64,000 nucleotides of DNA from Chryseobacterium ureilyticum. Its GTDB lineage: Bacteria; Bacteroidota; Bacteroidia; Flavobacteriales; Weeksellaceae. The first letter of the stretch is position 1; every line of letters begins with the position of its first letter. Shown here piece after piece: positions 1 through 8,375 of this stretch. The notes beneath the pieces were generated by a model, which saw only the letters and a list, made by a program, of their open reading frames with translations, was not told the origin of the DNA and searched no databases. Location: positions 1,357,773 to 1,421,772 of the forward strand of contig NZ_FTOL01000001.1 of NCBI RefSeq assembly GCF_900156735.1. Direction: 5' to 3'. Made by a program: the position numbers and the translations under genes.

Positions 1-537
1 CTGGATGAAATTATATTCCCTGAAGTTATTGACGGTTTGGTTTATGCGCCGGGAAGTATTAATTTAAAACCATTTAACCGTTTTTCGATTGAAGATTTCA
101 GGAATGATTTTGAAATCAATGTTTTGGGTGCTGTGAAAACGATTCAGAAACTGTTGCCTAATTTGAAGAAGTCGGAAACTGCTTCTGTTGTGTTGTTCAG
201 TTCGGTGGCGGCAAAGCTGGGAATGCCTTTTCACTCCTCAATTTCTGCAAGTAAAAGTGCTGTTGAAGGTTTGACGAAAAGTATGGCCGCAGAATTTTCT
301 ACTCAGAAAATCAGAGTGAATGCCATCGCTCCCTCTTTAACGGATACTAATTTAGCTTCACCACTTCTTTCAACACCTGAAAAACGGGAAGCTTCAGGAA
401 GAAGACATCCATTGCAAAGAGTCGGAAGAGCCGACGAAATCGCAAGAATGGTTGCGTTTCTACTATCTGATCATTCAGCGTGGATCACAGGGCAGATCAT
501 TGGGATTGACGGAGGAATGAGTAACATCAAATTGTAA
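1..537 (+). CDS. SDR family oxidoreductase, 3' part only
   Basis: The reading frame is open from base 1, so the gene starts upstream of the window; 178 residues are visible. They match the second half of a Rossmann-fold short-chain dehydrogenase/reductase: an N(V)LGAV segment, the FSSVAA strand with the catalytic-region Ser, the ISASKSAVEG helix, RVNAIAPSLTDT after the active site, and a C-terminal ITGQIIGIDGGM motif. In classical SDRs the motif is YxxxK; here the Tyr position is Ile (ISASK), while the Lys is kept. Related SDRs with a hydrophobic residue there are known, so this is probably a family trait rather than damage. Cofactor and substrate cannot be told because the N-terminal glycine motif is outside the window. 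The MarR gene follows after 36 bases. Confidence 0.85.
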   Translation: MDEIIFPEVIDGLVYAPGSINLKPFNRFSIEDFRNDFEINVLGAVKTIQKLLPNLKKSETASVVLFSSVAAKLGMPFHSSISASKSAVEGLTKSMAAEFSTQKIRVNAIAPSLTDTNLASPLLSTPEKREASGRRHPLQRVGRADEIARMVAFLLSDHSAWITGQIIGIDGGMSNIKL

Positions 538-573
538 TCATTCCCAAAAACTAATATCTTTACCAAAATTATT

Positions 574-1221
574 ATGCAAACCGACTTTTTCATAGACCTG
601 CTCCATCACGTGAAAGAATTTGAACATTCTGACGCCTGCAAATCCAACTCCACCGTTGATGATTTCCGCGTGTGGATGAATGATAAAAAATATGCTGATG
701 AAAGCCCTACCAAGCTTTTTAAAAATGAAAATCATCAGGTTTCATTTACCGAAAATGAAATTTGCAAACAGGTTCTCTTATTAGGACGATATTCTAAATT
801 ACTGATCAGAAAAGGGTTGGGAGATTTTCCTGAATTAGCGAATGAAGAATTTACCTACCTGTACCGCTTAAAAGACGAACCTTTTTTAACGAAAATTCTA
901 TTGATCGAAAAAAACGGTCACGAGAAACAAACCGGAACTCAAATCATCAAAAGACTTTTGGAAGCGGGATTTTTGGAGGAGAAAAATGATAAAGATGATA
1001 AGCGCAGCAAACGATTAAATTTGACTAAAAAAGGCGAAGAAATTTTCCACGACTCGGTTTCTAATGTCAACTTAATCTCAAAAATTTTATCCGGAAAGCT
1101 TAATAAAGTTGAGAAGAATGAATTTCTTAGGATTTTGAAAAAACTTAATGAATTTCATTATCATATTTATGTTGATTATAAGAATGCCAACATCAATCAG
1201 ATATCAGATTTTTTTCAATAA
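574..1221 (+). CDS. MarR family transcriptional regulator
   Basis: A 215-residue winged-helix protein. The recognition helix region (TGTQIIKRLLEAGFLEE) is followed by the typical MarR wing, DKDDKRSKRLNLTKKGEEIF, and a helical C-terminal dimerisation region. MarR proteins are dimeric repressors, often released by small aromatic ligands or oxidants; no ligand can be read from the sequence. At 215 residues it is longer than the usual 140-160, with about 60 extra residues at the N-terminus. A weak Bacteroidetes promoter is possible just upstream: TTG at 532-534 and TATCTTTA at 555-562, 20 bases apart. This would leave only a very short leader before the ATG at 574. The preceding SDR gene is on the same strand and may be its target or share its transcript. 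Confidence 0.8.
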   Translation: MQTDFFIDLLHHVKEFEHSDACKSNSTVDDFRVWMNDKKYADESPTKLFKNENHQVSFTENEICKQVLLLGRYSKLLIRKGLGDFPELANEEFTYLYRLKDEPFLTKILLIEKNGHEKQTGTQIIKRLLEAGFLEEKNDKDDKRSKRLNLTKKGEEIFHDSVSNVNLISKILSGKLNKVEKNEFLRILKKLNEFHYHIYVDYKNANINQISDFFQ

Positions 1222-1471
1222 AAACATACATCAAATCTTATTAACGGATTTAGAAATTCCATTTTAATTGACTTAAACGAACCAAATCATCAACAAAAGT
1301 GTTTGAAGATACGCTCGTCTTGGTCACTGGTAGCCCAAAAGTATCACTTTAAATTGTCATGTCTAAGCCACAGACCTCGATGAACCATTAGATAGGATTA
1401 CTGCGTTATCGTTGCCTAATCACCATTATCTTCCACTCCACAGACATCTTTTTAATATCTTATAAAAAAGA

Positions 1472-1951
1472 TTATCTGTTGAGAATAATTTTACGATTAT
1501 ATACTTTTTCACTTCTGGTTTTAATAAATATAACACACACTCCTGCACGTTGATAAGAAGGAATATTAAAAGATTTTGAAATCAGTTTAATACGGTATAC
1601 TTCTTTTCTTAAGAGATTACTGATGAAAACTTCTGACTTCTCCAAATCCACATTCCCCTCTAAACTGACAATACCTGTGGTAGGATTAGGAGAAACTTTT
1701 ACTATTATATCCTCTTTAAAATCAGTTTTGGATGTTGCACCCGGGGCTACTGATAGACCACTGAGGTTCCAGTTATAAGAATCATACAACATCTTTATTT
1801 CTTCCCATGTCAAGGCTTTATCATATATGATCAATTCATCAATCAGTGCCCGATCCAAGGTAAAAATATTGGAGATATTATTTCCAACCAGATTGATAAT
1901 AGCCTCAAAAGGATTCAGGTCAAAATAAAAATTAGCTACTCCATTGACCAC
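1472..1951 (-). pseudogene. C-terminal remnant of a T9SS-sorted LamG-like surface protein
   Basis: The 159-codon frame holds the end of a concanavalin/LamG-type domain (LIDELIIYDKALTWEEI, the characteristic 'IDEL.IYdkaLt..EI' segment), a short linker, and a type A T9SS C-terminal sorting domain starting at VKVSPNPTTGIVSLEG and ending in KVYNRKIILNR. Proteins of this type are made with an N-terminal Sec signal and are exported through the type IX system, and the sorting domain is removed during export. Here there is no signal peptide and the LamG part is cut, so this is a gene tail and not a functional gene. Upstream DNA (1952-2103) shows only broken frames. The remnant sits at the border between host genes and the mobile element. 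Confidence 0.65.
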
Positions 1952-2103
1952 TACGAATTATAAAAGCGATCCGAATTAATTAATGGAAATAGATAAATTT
2001 TATTCTCAATATGAAAAGTACTGATAACGCTCTTCAACATAAGTCAGCTGATATCATTGATGAACATTAACATGATCATAACCATCATATGTCCAAGTAA
2101 CAT

Positions 2104-2487
2104 TTAAAATCTGACACTTTTTTCTTTTAAAAAGTATAACTCTCTGAATAGTACTTTTTCGGTTAAGTATTCACTTTTTACTAGACTCCAAACACATTCT
2201 AAATAATCAAATATATCTGGATCAATTAAAGCAGGTGAGAATACATATAACTCTATTTGATCTCTATTCTCAGAATATTCACTATCAAAAGTAATTTCGT
2301 GATTAAATTCTTTCTCTCTCTTTTTTTGGAAAGAGTCGTTGAATTCTATTTTCTTTTCTATGGCTTCATATTGAATGACTCCTAAGGAAGAGATATAGAA
2401 GTCTTCTGGATCTTCAACTAATTCGTTCAAAAGATTGGTAAAAAATTCCTTAATAGAAAATTTTTCATTCTCTACTCTATTGTACAT
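2104..2487 (-). CDS. Hypothetical protein, 127 residues
   Basis: No family is recognised. The product is acidic, rich in Glu, Phe and Tyr, with no signal peptide or membrane segment, and ends in LYFLKEKSVRF. It has a plausible start (ATG at 2487), preceded by AT-rich DNA on its own strand. It lies alone between the T9SS remnant and the alkB operon. It might be a small cytoplasmic partner or immunity-like protein left from a lost gene pair, but nothing in the sequence proves this. Confidence 0.5.
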   Translation of the reverse strand: MYNRVENEKFSIKEFFTNLLNELVEDPEDFYISSLGVIQYEAIEKKIEFNDSFQKKREKEFNHEITFDSEYSENRDQIELYVFSPALIDPDIFDYLECVWSLVKSEYLTEKVLFRELYFLKEKSVRF

Positions 2488-2656
2488 GATTATTTTTTTT
2501 ACCTAAATACAAATTTCACTCAATAAACGCCATGTAAAAGGATTAACATTAGAATTTGACATAATATATTTCTTACTAAGCCATTTTAAAATTTTCATAG
2601 ACAAAGTAAACCTGAATAGCGACAGAACTTGATGTGTTAAAAATCATGGAATGAAT

Positions 2657-3265
2657 CTACCTTACAATCAAACGAAAAGTAAGATTAATACGCTCCTTCA
2701 TTGGCACGATGGATTTAGCAATCCTATGTTCCCAATTTTCCTGTAAATCCCCTTTCATAATAAGCAGTGAACCATGTGGAAGTGGTAAACTATATTTACT
2801 GGCATGGTGGTCTTTTTTCCTGAAATCAAAATTTCTGGTCTGTCCTAAACTTATGGATGCAATAACAGGCCGCTTACCATAGCGGCTTTCCTTATCCCTG
2901 TGCCATGCTATGGAATCATTATGATTTCTGTAAAGATTTAATAAAACTCCATTAAATTGACATCCAAACTCTTTCTCAATCCTTTCCTTTATAGCAAAAA
3001 GTTCAGGCGTCCATGGATTTGTCGGCTTCTTCTCTTCTTCAGACCTATCATATTTGGGGTCTCCATACCAAGCTGTCAGCCGTGGAGTCAGAACTGTTTT
3101 ATCATACATCTTCTGTGTACGCTGCTCCCATGGAGCGGTATTAAGCAGCTTATCTTTTAACTGATCGGCTTCTGCCTTACTTAAAAAATGCTCTCTGTAT
3201 TCCAAAAGATCTTTCGGAAATTCATAGAACTCTTCTGTATCAAATAAACTCAACTGATTCATCAT
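2657..3265 (-). CDS. alkB: AlkB-like 2-oxoglutarate/Fe(II)-dependent dioxygenase
   Basis: A 202-residue dioxygenase that would remove alkyl groups from DNA bases by oxidation. The double-stranded beta-helix metal site is visible: His122 and Asp124 (WHRDKE) and distal His180 (WEHRIAKS), with Arg192 and Arg198 (RINLTFR) for 2-oxoglutarate and substrate. The N1L/Y110-R113 nucleotide-recognition region (LLNLYRNHNDSIAWH) is typical of ALKBH2/3-like members. The N-terminus carries QLSLF at residues 4-8, which equals the consensus peptide for binding the bacterial sliding clamp. The gene is last in a tight minus-strand run, dinB (18-base gap) dnaE (21-base gap) alkB, so it is probably co-transcribed from the operator-bearing promoter upstream of dinB. 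Confidence 0.9.
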   Translation of the reverse strand: MMNQLSLFDTEEFYEFPKDLLEYREHFLSKAEADQLKDKLLNTAPWEQRTQKMYDKTVLTPRLTAWYGDPKYDRSEEEKKPTNPWTPELFAIKERIEKEFGCQFNGVLLNLYRNHNDSIAWHRDKESRYGKRPVIASISLGQTRNFDFRKKDHHASKYSLPLPHGSLLIMKGDLQENWEHRIAKSIVPMKERINLTFRLIVR

Positions 3266-3286
3266 TCTTTCAATATTCTATAATTA

Positions 3287-6200
3287 TTACTTCATTTTAT
3301 GCCTTGGCAATCCGATTTCATGAGACTGCGGATAAGGTTTTCTATAGGTCATGCTTACATCTTCTTTGATTTGCCTGTGGATATCATACTGTTTTTCTTT
3401 ATCATAAGCATACCTTGGATCAGGGATCATGGGCATTTTTGCCATTTTATGAATGGTAACGGTAGGAAAATGAAAATCGACTTCTACAGTCCCCAGAAGC
3501 AAATAGCACCCGCCCCCCTGAAAATCATATTGTTTCAGGCTATCCGGAAAATGGGCCGTGTCGAAATAATCTCCGTTCACATCAATCCAGGTTCCGAAAT
3601 ACATGGTCCCTTTCTTTGTAGGAACATGCTTCCTTGAAATCAGGTAAGCCAGCATTTTAACCTGCTGTTTGTGAAACTTCAATAAATCTTTTACAAAAAC
3701 AGAACCTCTATATGGGGTCTTTAAAAGATCAAAAGGAGTGCATGAAACAGGAAAACCTATGAGTTCAATTTCATCAAAGGCATCTTCAAAGTGTTCCCGT
3801 TTTAATTCAGGCAGTTTAAACTCCTGAACGGGTTCTTCAATCAGCATAAGTTCTCTGTTTTCAGGCTTAAAATTGATCAGTAGAACTCTTGCCTCTACAA
3901 GCAGTTCATTTTTAGGTTTTCCTGTAAATCGGAATGCTCCTATAAAAATCAGGATCTGTACAGTTTCAATACCAATGGGAACGCGTCTTATAAAGTTCTC
4001 CAATGAAGTATATATTCCGTTGGTTTCCCTTTCCTCAACAATACCGTGAGCGATTCTTGTTTCTAACCCTTCAAGAAGCATTAAACCAAGGTAAATATCC
4101 GCTCCTTTCAAGGTTGTTTGATACTCACTGCTATTAATACAGGGAACCTGGATATTTCCACCTGACATTTTTGCTTCATGAATATAGACTTCAGTCCGGT
4201 AAAATCCGCCCTGGTTATTGATCACGGAAACCATAAACTCCAAAGGATAGTATACCTTTAAATACAGGCTCTGATAACTTTCTACCGCATATGATGCTGA
4301 ATGGGCCTTGCAAAAAGAATATCCTGCGAAAGATTCAATCTGCCGGTATGCTTCAGCTGTCATTATTTCTGAATGCCCTTTTTCTTTACAGGATGTAAAA
4401 AAATTGGTTTTAACTTCCTGAAGCTTTTTAATGGATCTTCCTTTCCCACTCATCGCTCTTCGTAAAATATCACCATCAGCCAGAGATAGTCCTCCAAAAT
4501 GCTGGGCAATCTTCAGAACATCTTCTTGATACACCATAATGCCATAAGTTTCTTTTAGATGTTCTTCAAATACCGGATGAAAATATTCAAACTGGTCGGG
4601 ATGATTATGCCTGAAAATATATTCCCGCATCATTCCGCTTTGTGCCACCCCGGGCCGGATGATAGAGGAAGCAGCGACCAGAGTTCTGTAATTATCACAT
4701 TTCAATCTTCTTAAAAGACCGCGCATGGCGGGAGATTCGATATAGAAACATCCGATAGTTCTTCCTACGGCCAGATATTCATTGGTCTTTTCTTCATCTT
4801 TTGACAAAGACGTATCCCGGATATCCACTGCAATTCCTGAGGTTTTCTTAATAAGAGCTACTGTATCATTAATAGTTCCTAAACCTCTTTGGGAAAGAAT
4901 ATCAAACTTTTCCAGCCCAATATCTTCCGCCACATTCATATCAAACTGAACAATCGGAAATCCTTTGGGGGGCATTTCAAGTGCTGTATAATTCGTAATA
5001 GGTTCTTCAGAAATCAAAATCCCACACGAATGCATACTTCTCTGATTGGGAAATTTTTCCAAGAGCATTCCATATTTATGTACCCATTGTACCACTTCAT
5101 TTTGGTCATGCTGTATCATAGGTTTTTTGGCAAGCTCATCCAACTCTTCCTTAGGCAGTCCAAACACTTTTCCCACTTCCCGGAAAATTGACTTGTATTT
5201 AAATTCCACATTGGTTCCGCAGAAAGCAACATGTTCTTTGCCATATCTGTCAAAAATATATTCCAATATAGCATCTCTGTTCTGCCAGCTCCAGTCGATA
5301 TCAAAATCAGGTGGAGATTTTCGGTTAAGATTTAAAAAACGTTCAAAATACAGGTCAAGCTCCAATGGACAGATATCGGTTATTCCCAGACAATAGCTTA
5401 CAATAGAATTGGCTCCACTCCCTCTTCCTACATGCATAAACCCCATGCTGTTGCTGTAGCGGATAATATCCCAGGTTATTAGAAAATAGGAGCAGAAATT
5501 AAGTTCATCAATTACCTTCAGTTCTTTTTCAACCCTTTTTCTGGCCACTTCATGATCGTTTCCATATCTTTTTTCCAATCCTGAATACGCCAATCTCTTA
5601 AGTAATTTTACATCATTGGCTTTTGATTTTGTATAAAACTGCTTATTCTTTACCTTTTTAAAGTCAAATTCAAAACGGCATTCTGCTAAAATTTCCTTTG
5701 TGTTTTTAAGGATCTGAGGATATCTTTCAAATGCGTCTGCTATAGACTGTTCATTAATAAAATATTCTGATTTTCTGCAAATTTCTCTTTTGGTCAGTTT
5801 TGACAATAAGGTATTATGGTCAATGGCTCTGAGAATTTTGTGCAGTTCATATTCTTCTTTCGTTCTGAAGGTAACAGGATGCATTACAACCATTTTGCAA
5901 ATCAGTTTTTGATATTCAGGTCTTATTAGAAAGTTCAATTCTTCTATTCTGACTCCTATCCACTCATTTTCCTTCAACTCAGCAGGAATATTACTCATAG
6001 GATAGATTACCAATACATTTTCAAATCCCGGCGCAACTTCTGAGAGTTCTTTCCCCTCACAGTTATGCTCAGTAATAACAATATTCACTTCACCTATCCC
6101 TGAAAACTCTTTAGCAATAGCAATATAAAGGAGTTTACCTTCATTTCGAACCTCAATTCCTGCAATAGGTTTAATACCAACCCTTTCACATTCTTTTTTA

Positions 6201-6340
6201 AAATCATAAATTCCGGTAATAGTGTTGATATCTGTCAGCACCAGTTCTGTAATATCTAACTCATGAGCCTGTTTCACCAATTCTTCTATGGATAAGGTTC
6301 CATAGCGAAGACTGTGAAAAGAATGACAATTTAAAAACAT
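3287..6340 (-). CDS. dnaE: DNA polymerase III alpha subunit, error-prone (DnaE2/ImuC-like) type
   Basis: A C-family DNA polymerase of 1017 residues, shorter than replicative DnaE (about 1160) and close to the length of damage-induced DnaE2. The N-terminal PHP domain is seen at residues 1-50 (HSFHSLRYGTLS; LTDINTITGIYDF). The usual TDH of the PHP metal site reads TDI, so the PHP site is probably inactive. The polymerase core shows HVGRGSGANSIVSYCLGIT and the catalytic aspartates in SPPDFDIDWSW; FDILSQRGLGTIND supplies the third acidic position. Linked to a Y-family polymerase and a LexA-like regulator, it would act in mutagenic translesion synthesis, much like imuB-dnaE2 cassettes of other bacteria. 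There is no imuA-like gene here. It is not the housekeeping replicase gene, judging from its location in mobile DNA. Confidence 0.88.
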   Translation of the reverse strand: MFLNCHSFHSLRYGTLSIEELVKQAHELDITELVLTDINTITGIYDFKKECERVGIKPIAGIEVRNEGKLLYIAIAKEFSGIGEVNIVITEHNCEGKELSEVAPGFENVLVIYPMSNIPAELKENEWIGVRIEELNFLIRPEYQKLICKMVVMHPVTFRTKEEYELHKILRAIDHNTLLSKLTKREICRKSEYFINEQSIADAFERYPQILKNTKEILAECRFEFDFKKVKNKQFYTKSKANDVKLLKRLAYSGLEKRYGNDHEVARKRVEKELKVIDELNFCSYFLITWDIIRYSNSMGFMHVGRGSGANSIVSYCLGITDICPLELDLYFERFLNLNRKSPPDFDIDWSWQNRDAILEYIFDRYGKEHVAFCGTNVEFKYKSIFREVGKVFGLPKEELDELAKKPMIQHDQNEVVQWVHKYGMLLEKFPNQRSMHSCGILISEEPITNYTALEMPPKGFPIVQFDMNVAEDIGLEKFDILSQRGLGTINDTVALIKKTSGIAVDIRDTSLSKDEEKTNEYLAVGRTIGCFYIESPAMRGLLRRLKCDNYRTLVAASSIIRPGVAQSGMMREYIFRHNHPDQFEYFHPVFEEHLKETYGIMVYQEDVLKIAQHFGGLSLADGDILRRAMSGKGRSIKKLQEVKTNFFTSCKEKGHSEIMTAEAYRQIESFAGYSFCKAHSASYAVESYQSLYLKVYYPLEFMVSVINNQGGFYRTEVYIHEAKMSGGNIQVPCINSSEYQTTLKGADIYLGLMLLEGLETRIAHGIVEERETNGIYTSLENFIRRVPIGIETVQILIFIGAFRFTGKPKNELLVEARVLLINFKPENRELMLIEEPVQEFKLPELKREHFEDAFDEIELIGFPVSCTPFDLLKTPYRGSVFVKDLLKFHKQQVKMLAYLISRKHVPTKKGTMYFGTWIDVNGDYFDTAHFPDSLKQYDFQGGGCYLLLGTVEVDFHFPTVTIHKMAKMPMIPDPRYAYDKEKQYDIHRQIKEDVSMTYRKPYPQSHEIGLPRHKMK

Positions 6341-6358
6341 TGTTGAAAGTTTAAAGTT

Positions 6359-7507
6359 CTATTTTTCAAAATCAAAACCTGAAGCTCTACCCAGGGCTCC
6401 CATGCCAAAGCGATTCTTCAGGTAATCCATGGTCTGATATAAATTCATCTGCTGTTCTGTATCTTCAAACAGATTCATCTGATGGTTCCCATGAACAAGC
6501 CCTGTAAATCGTAATCCTACGAGGCGAAGCCGCATTCTTCTGGTATATGCTTTATTAAATAATTCCAAAGCCACTCTTGATAGAGTATGATCTGCAGAAG
6601 TGTAAGAAACCTTGCATTGTTTGGTTTCCGTATCAAAATTGGCATAACGGATTTTTACAACCACTGTTGAGGTCAGCCATTTTTCCTGTCTTAGCTGATA
6701 AGCCAGCTGTTCCGCCATTCCCGATATCAACCTTTTCAGTTCTACCACATCCATCGTATCATTGGTAAAGGTCCTTTCCGTAGAAATGGACTTTCTTTCC
6801 GAATAAGGTACTACAGGGTTCTCATCAATACCGTTGGCTTTTTTCCACAGTTCTTTTCCGTTTACACCGATCATTTGCTGTAAAACCAGCACGGGCATTT
6901 CAGATAGGGTATGTATGGTACGAATTCCAATTCTTGATAGTAACTGAAACGTTTTGTCCCCCACCATCGGAATCTTTTTAATAGATAGCGGATTTAAAAA
7001 AGGTCTGATATCCAAATCTTTGATTTCCAGCCTACCCACCGGTTTTGATTCTCCCGTCCCTATTTTTGAAACGGTCTTATTGGCTGACAAAGCAAAACTT
7101 ATAGGAAGTCCTGCTTCCTTAGTAACAGCGGATGCAATTTCTTTTGTCCACTGATAACAGCCGAAAAATTTGTCCATTCCTGAAAGATCCAGATAAAATT
7201 CATCAATGCTCGCCTTTTCCATTACCGGAACTCTTTCCTGAATAATTTCGGTCACCGTATGAGATAAATTGGAATACAGTTCATGGTCTCCCCGAATGAC
7301 TTTTGCATCCGGACATAATCTGAGTGCCATTCGAATGGGCATAGCAGATCGCACTCCGAATTTTCTAGCTTCATAGGAGCATGACGCTACTACTCCACGG
7401 TCACCACCTCCTATAATAAGAGGAATTCCGTTAAGCTTGGAGTTATTACGCCTCTCACAGGATACAAAGAATGTATCCAGATCCATATGTACAATCGAAC
7501 GGTTCAT
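6359..7507 (-). CDS. dinB: Y-family DNA polymerase IV (DinB)
   Basis: A 382-residue translesion polymerase with all catalytic residues: Asp9 in HMDLDTFF and Asp102-Glu103 in KASIDEFYLDLSG. Thumb helix-hairpin-helix (IKKIPMVGDKTFQLLSRIGI) and little-finger domain follow. Near the C-terminus QMNLF (343-347) matches the sliding-clamp binding consensus; a second copy-like QQMNLY lies nine residues later. Unlike ImuB proteins, which lack catalytic acids, this polymerase should be active. It is the first gene of the dinB-dnaE-alkB unit. Its ATG lies only four bases after a -7 promoter box (complement 7512-7519), so its mRNA would be almost leaderless. A perfect palindromic operator (7520-7534) adjoins that box, so repression by the divergent S24 regulator is likely. 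Confidence 0.93.
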   Translation of the reverse strand: MNRSIVHMDLDTFFVSCERRNNSKLNGIPLIIGGGDRGVVASCSYEARKFGVRSAMPIRMALRLCPDAKVIRGDHELYSNLSHTVTEIIQERVPVMEKASIDEFYLDLSGMDKFFGCYQWTKEIASAVTKEAGLPISFALSANKTVSKIGTGESKPVGRLEIKDLDIRPFLNPLSIKKIPMVGDKTFQLLSRIGIRTIHTLSEMPVLVLQQMIGVNGKELWKKANGIDENPVVPYSERKSISTERTFTNDTMDVVELKRLISGMAEQLAYQLRQEKWLTSTVVVKIRYANFDTETKQCKVSYTSADHTLSRVALELFNKAYTRRMRLRLVGLRFTGLVHGNHQMNLFEDTEQQMNLYQTMDYLKNRFGMGALGRASGFDFEK

Positions 7508-7511
7508 GTTA

Positions 7512-7519
7512 CAAAATTA
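7512..7519 (-). promoter_or_regulatory. Probable -7 box of the dinB-dnaE-alkB promoter
   Basis: On the minus strand the bases read TAATTTTG, a full match to the Bacteroidetes -7 consensus TAnnTTTG. It lies four bases before the dinB ATG and directly next to operator 1. Transcription would begin within or next to the start codon. Confidence 0.5.
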
Positions 7520-7534
7520 GATACATATTGTATC
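7520..7534. promoter_or_regulatory. Operator 1, perfect GATACA-TAT-TGTATC palindrome
   Basis: Perfect inverted repeat with 6-base arms and a 3-base spacer, placed between the divergent dinB and regulator genes. It overlaps the region upstream of the dinB -7 box. An identical palindrome (different spacer) is centred 33 bases away, about three helical turns, which suits cooperative binding of two dimers of the neighbouring XRE-S24 repressor. The protein-site match is inferred from location. Confidence 0.75.
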
Positions 7535-7542
7535 TTTTTAAC

Positions 7543-7550
7543 TATATTTG
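7543..7550 (+). promoter_or_regulatory. Probable -7 box of the S24 regulator promoter
   Basis: TATATTTG matches the TAnnTTTG consensus fully. It lies between the two operators and 18 bases before the regulator ATG at 7569, so the transcript would start inside operator 2 and have a leader of only about 10 bases. Confidence 0.5.
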
Positions 7551-7552
7551 CA

Positions 7553-7567
7553 GATACAATTTGTATC
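7553..7567. promoter_or_regulatory. Operator 2, perfect GATACA-ATT-TGTATC palindrome
   Basis: Second perfect palindrome with the same arms as operator 1. It ends one base before the ATG of the regulator (7569) and overlaps the predicted transcription start, as expected for an autorepression site. Confidence 0.75.
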
Positions 7568-7568
7568 A

Positions 7569-8345
7569 ATGTCAATTTTTTCAGATAATATCAGGTTTTT
7601 AAGAACTCAGAAAAAAATTTCCCAGCAGGAACTTGCGGATAAAATTATGCTGAGCAGAGTCCGGTATTCCAAATACGAGGATGGACGTTCAGAAGCTCCT
7701 TATGAAATATTGATCAGAATTTCAAAGTATTTCAATTTGAGTATTGATCTGCTCCTCACCGTTGATATCCGAAAGTATCCATTGGAGGATATCTTGAAAC
7801 TTCCGGATAATAGAATTGTCCTACCTGTTGTTGTGGATCAGTTAGGAAACAACAGCATTGAAATCATCCCACAAAAAGCATCAATGGGCTATTTATCCGG
7901 CTACAGTGATCCAGAATATATTGAAGGGCTGCAAAGAATCTCACTTCCTTTTTTAACGAATGGAAAATACCGGGCTTTTCCAGCCCATGGAGATTCCATG
8001 CCCCCTTTTAAGGATGGATCTTACATTATCGGCAAATATGTTGAAAATATAGACGATCTGAAACCTGATAAAAGCTACATATTTGTGACCCTCAATGATG
8101 GGATTTCTTACAAGAGATTCACTGCCCGGCAAAGTAAATCTATTACTGTAGCGGCAGATAATCCATTCTATGAACCTTATGATATTCCCTTAGAAGAAAT
8201 TGTTGAAGTCTGGCAGTATGCTTCAGGAATATTTTCGGAGGATTTTGAACCAGAGCATCTTGAAAATTATAATATAAAAGAAATGTTCCTTGAGATTCGA
8301 AAAAACATTCAGATACTCGATGAAAAGTTTTCAAAGGCTAATTAA
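7569..8345 (+). CDS. XRE-HTH / S24 peptidase regulator (LexA/CI-like)
   Basis: A 258-residue repressor-type protein. Residues 4-65 form a Cro/CI helix-turn-helix (ISQQELADKIMLSRVRYSKYE). Residues about 130-220 form an S24/LexA-like peptidase domain with catalytic Ser143 (AHGDSMPPF) and Lys182 (SYKRFT). No Ala-Gly or Cys-Gly cleavage pair is seen in the linker; the nearest candidates are Met-Gly and Ser-Gly at 106-111. Self-cleavage is therefore possible but not shown. The ATG at 7569 is preferred over an in-frame TTG at 7548, because the TTG lies inside the predicted promoter box. Divergent from dinB with two palindromic operators between them, it most likely represses both itself and dinB-dnaE-alkB until DNA damage. 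Confidence 0.88.
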   Translation: MSIFSDNIRFLRTQKKISQQELADKIMLSRVRYSKYEDGRSEAPYEILIRISKYFNLSIDLLLTVDIRKYPLEDILKLPDNRIVLPVVVDQLGNNSIEIIPQKASMGYLSGYSDPEYIEGLQRISLPFLTNGKYRAFPAHGDSMPPFKDGSYIIGKYVENIDDLKPDKSYIFVTLNDGISYKRFTARQSKSITVAADNPFYEPYDIPLEEIVEVWQYASGIFSEDFEPEHLENYNIKEMFLEIRKNIQILDEKFSKAN

Positions 8346-8375
8346 AAAATTGACTCTATACCATCTATTATCAAC

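Noticed and set aside
538..735. 65-residue antisense ORF over the MarR gene
   Set aside because: It lies opposite a well-supported MarR frame and shows no domain.
1222..1471. Possible insertion-sequence remnant
   Set aside because: No transposase motif or terminal inverted repeats could be recognised; left as undefined decayed DNA.
4889..5396. Plus-strand ORFs of 100 and 116 residues within dnaE
   Set aside because: Shadows of a conserved polymerase frame; no independent coding signs.
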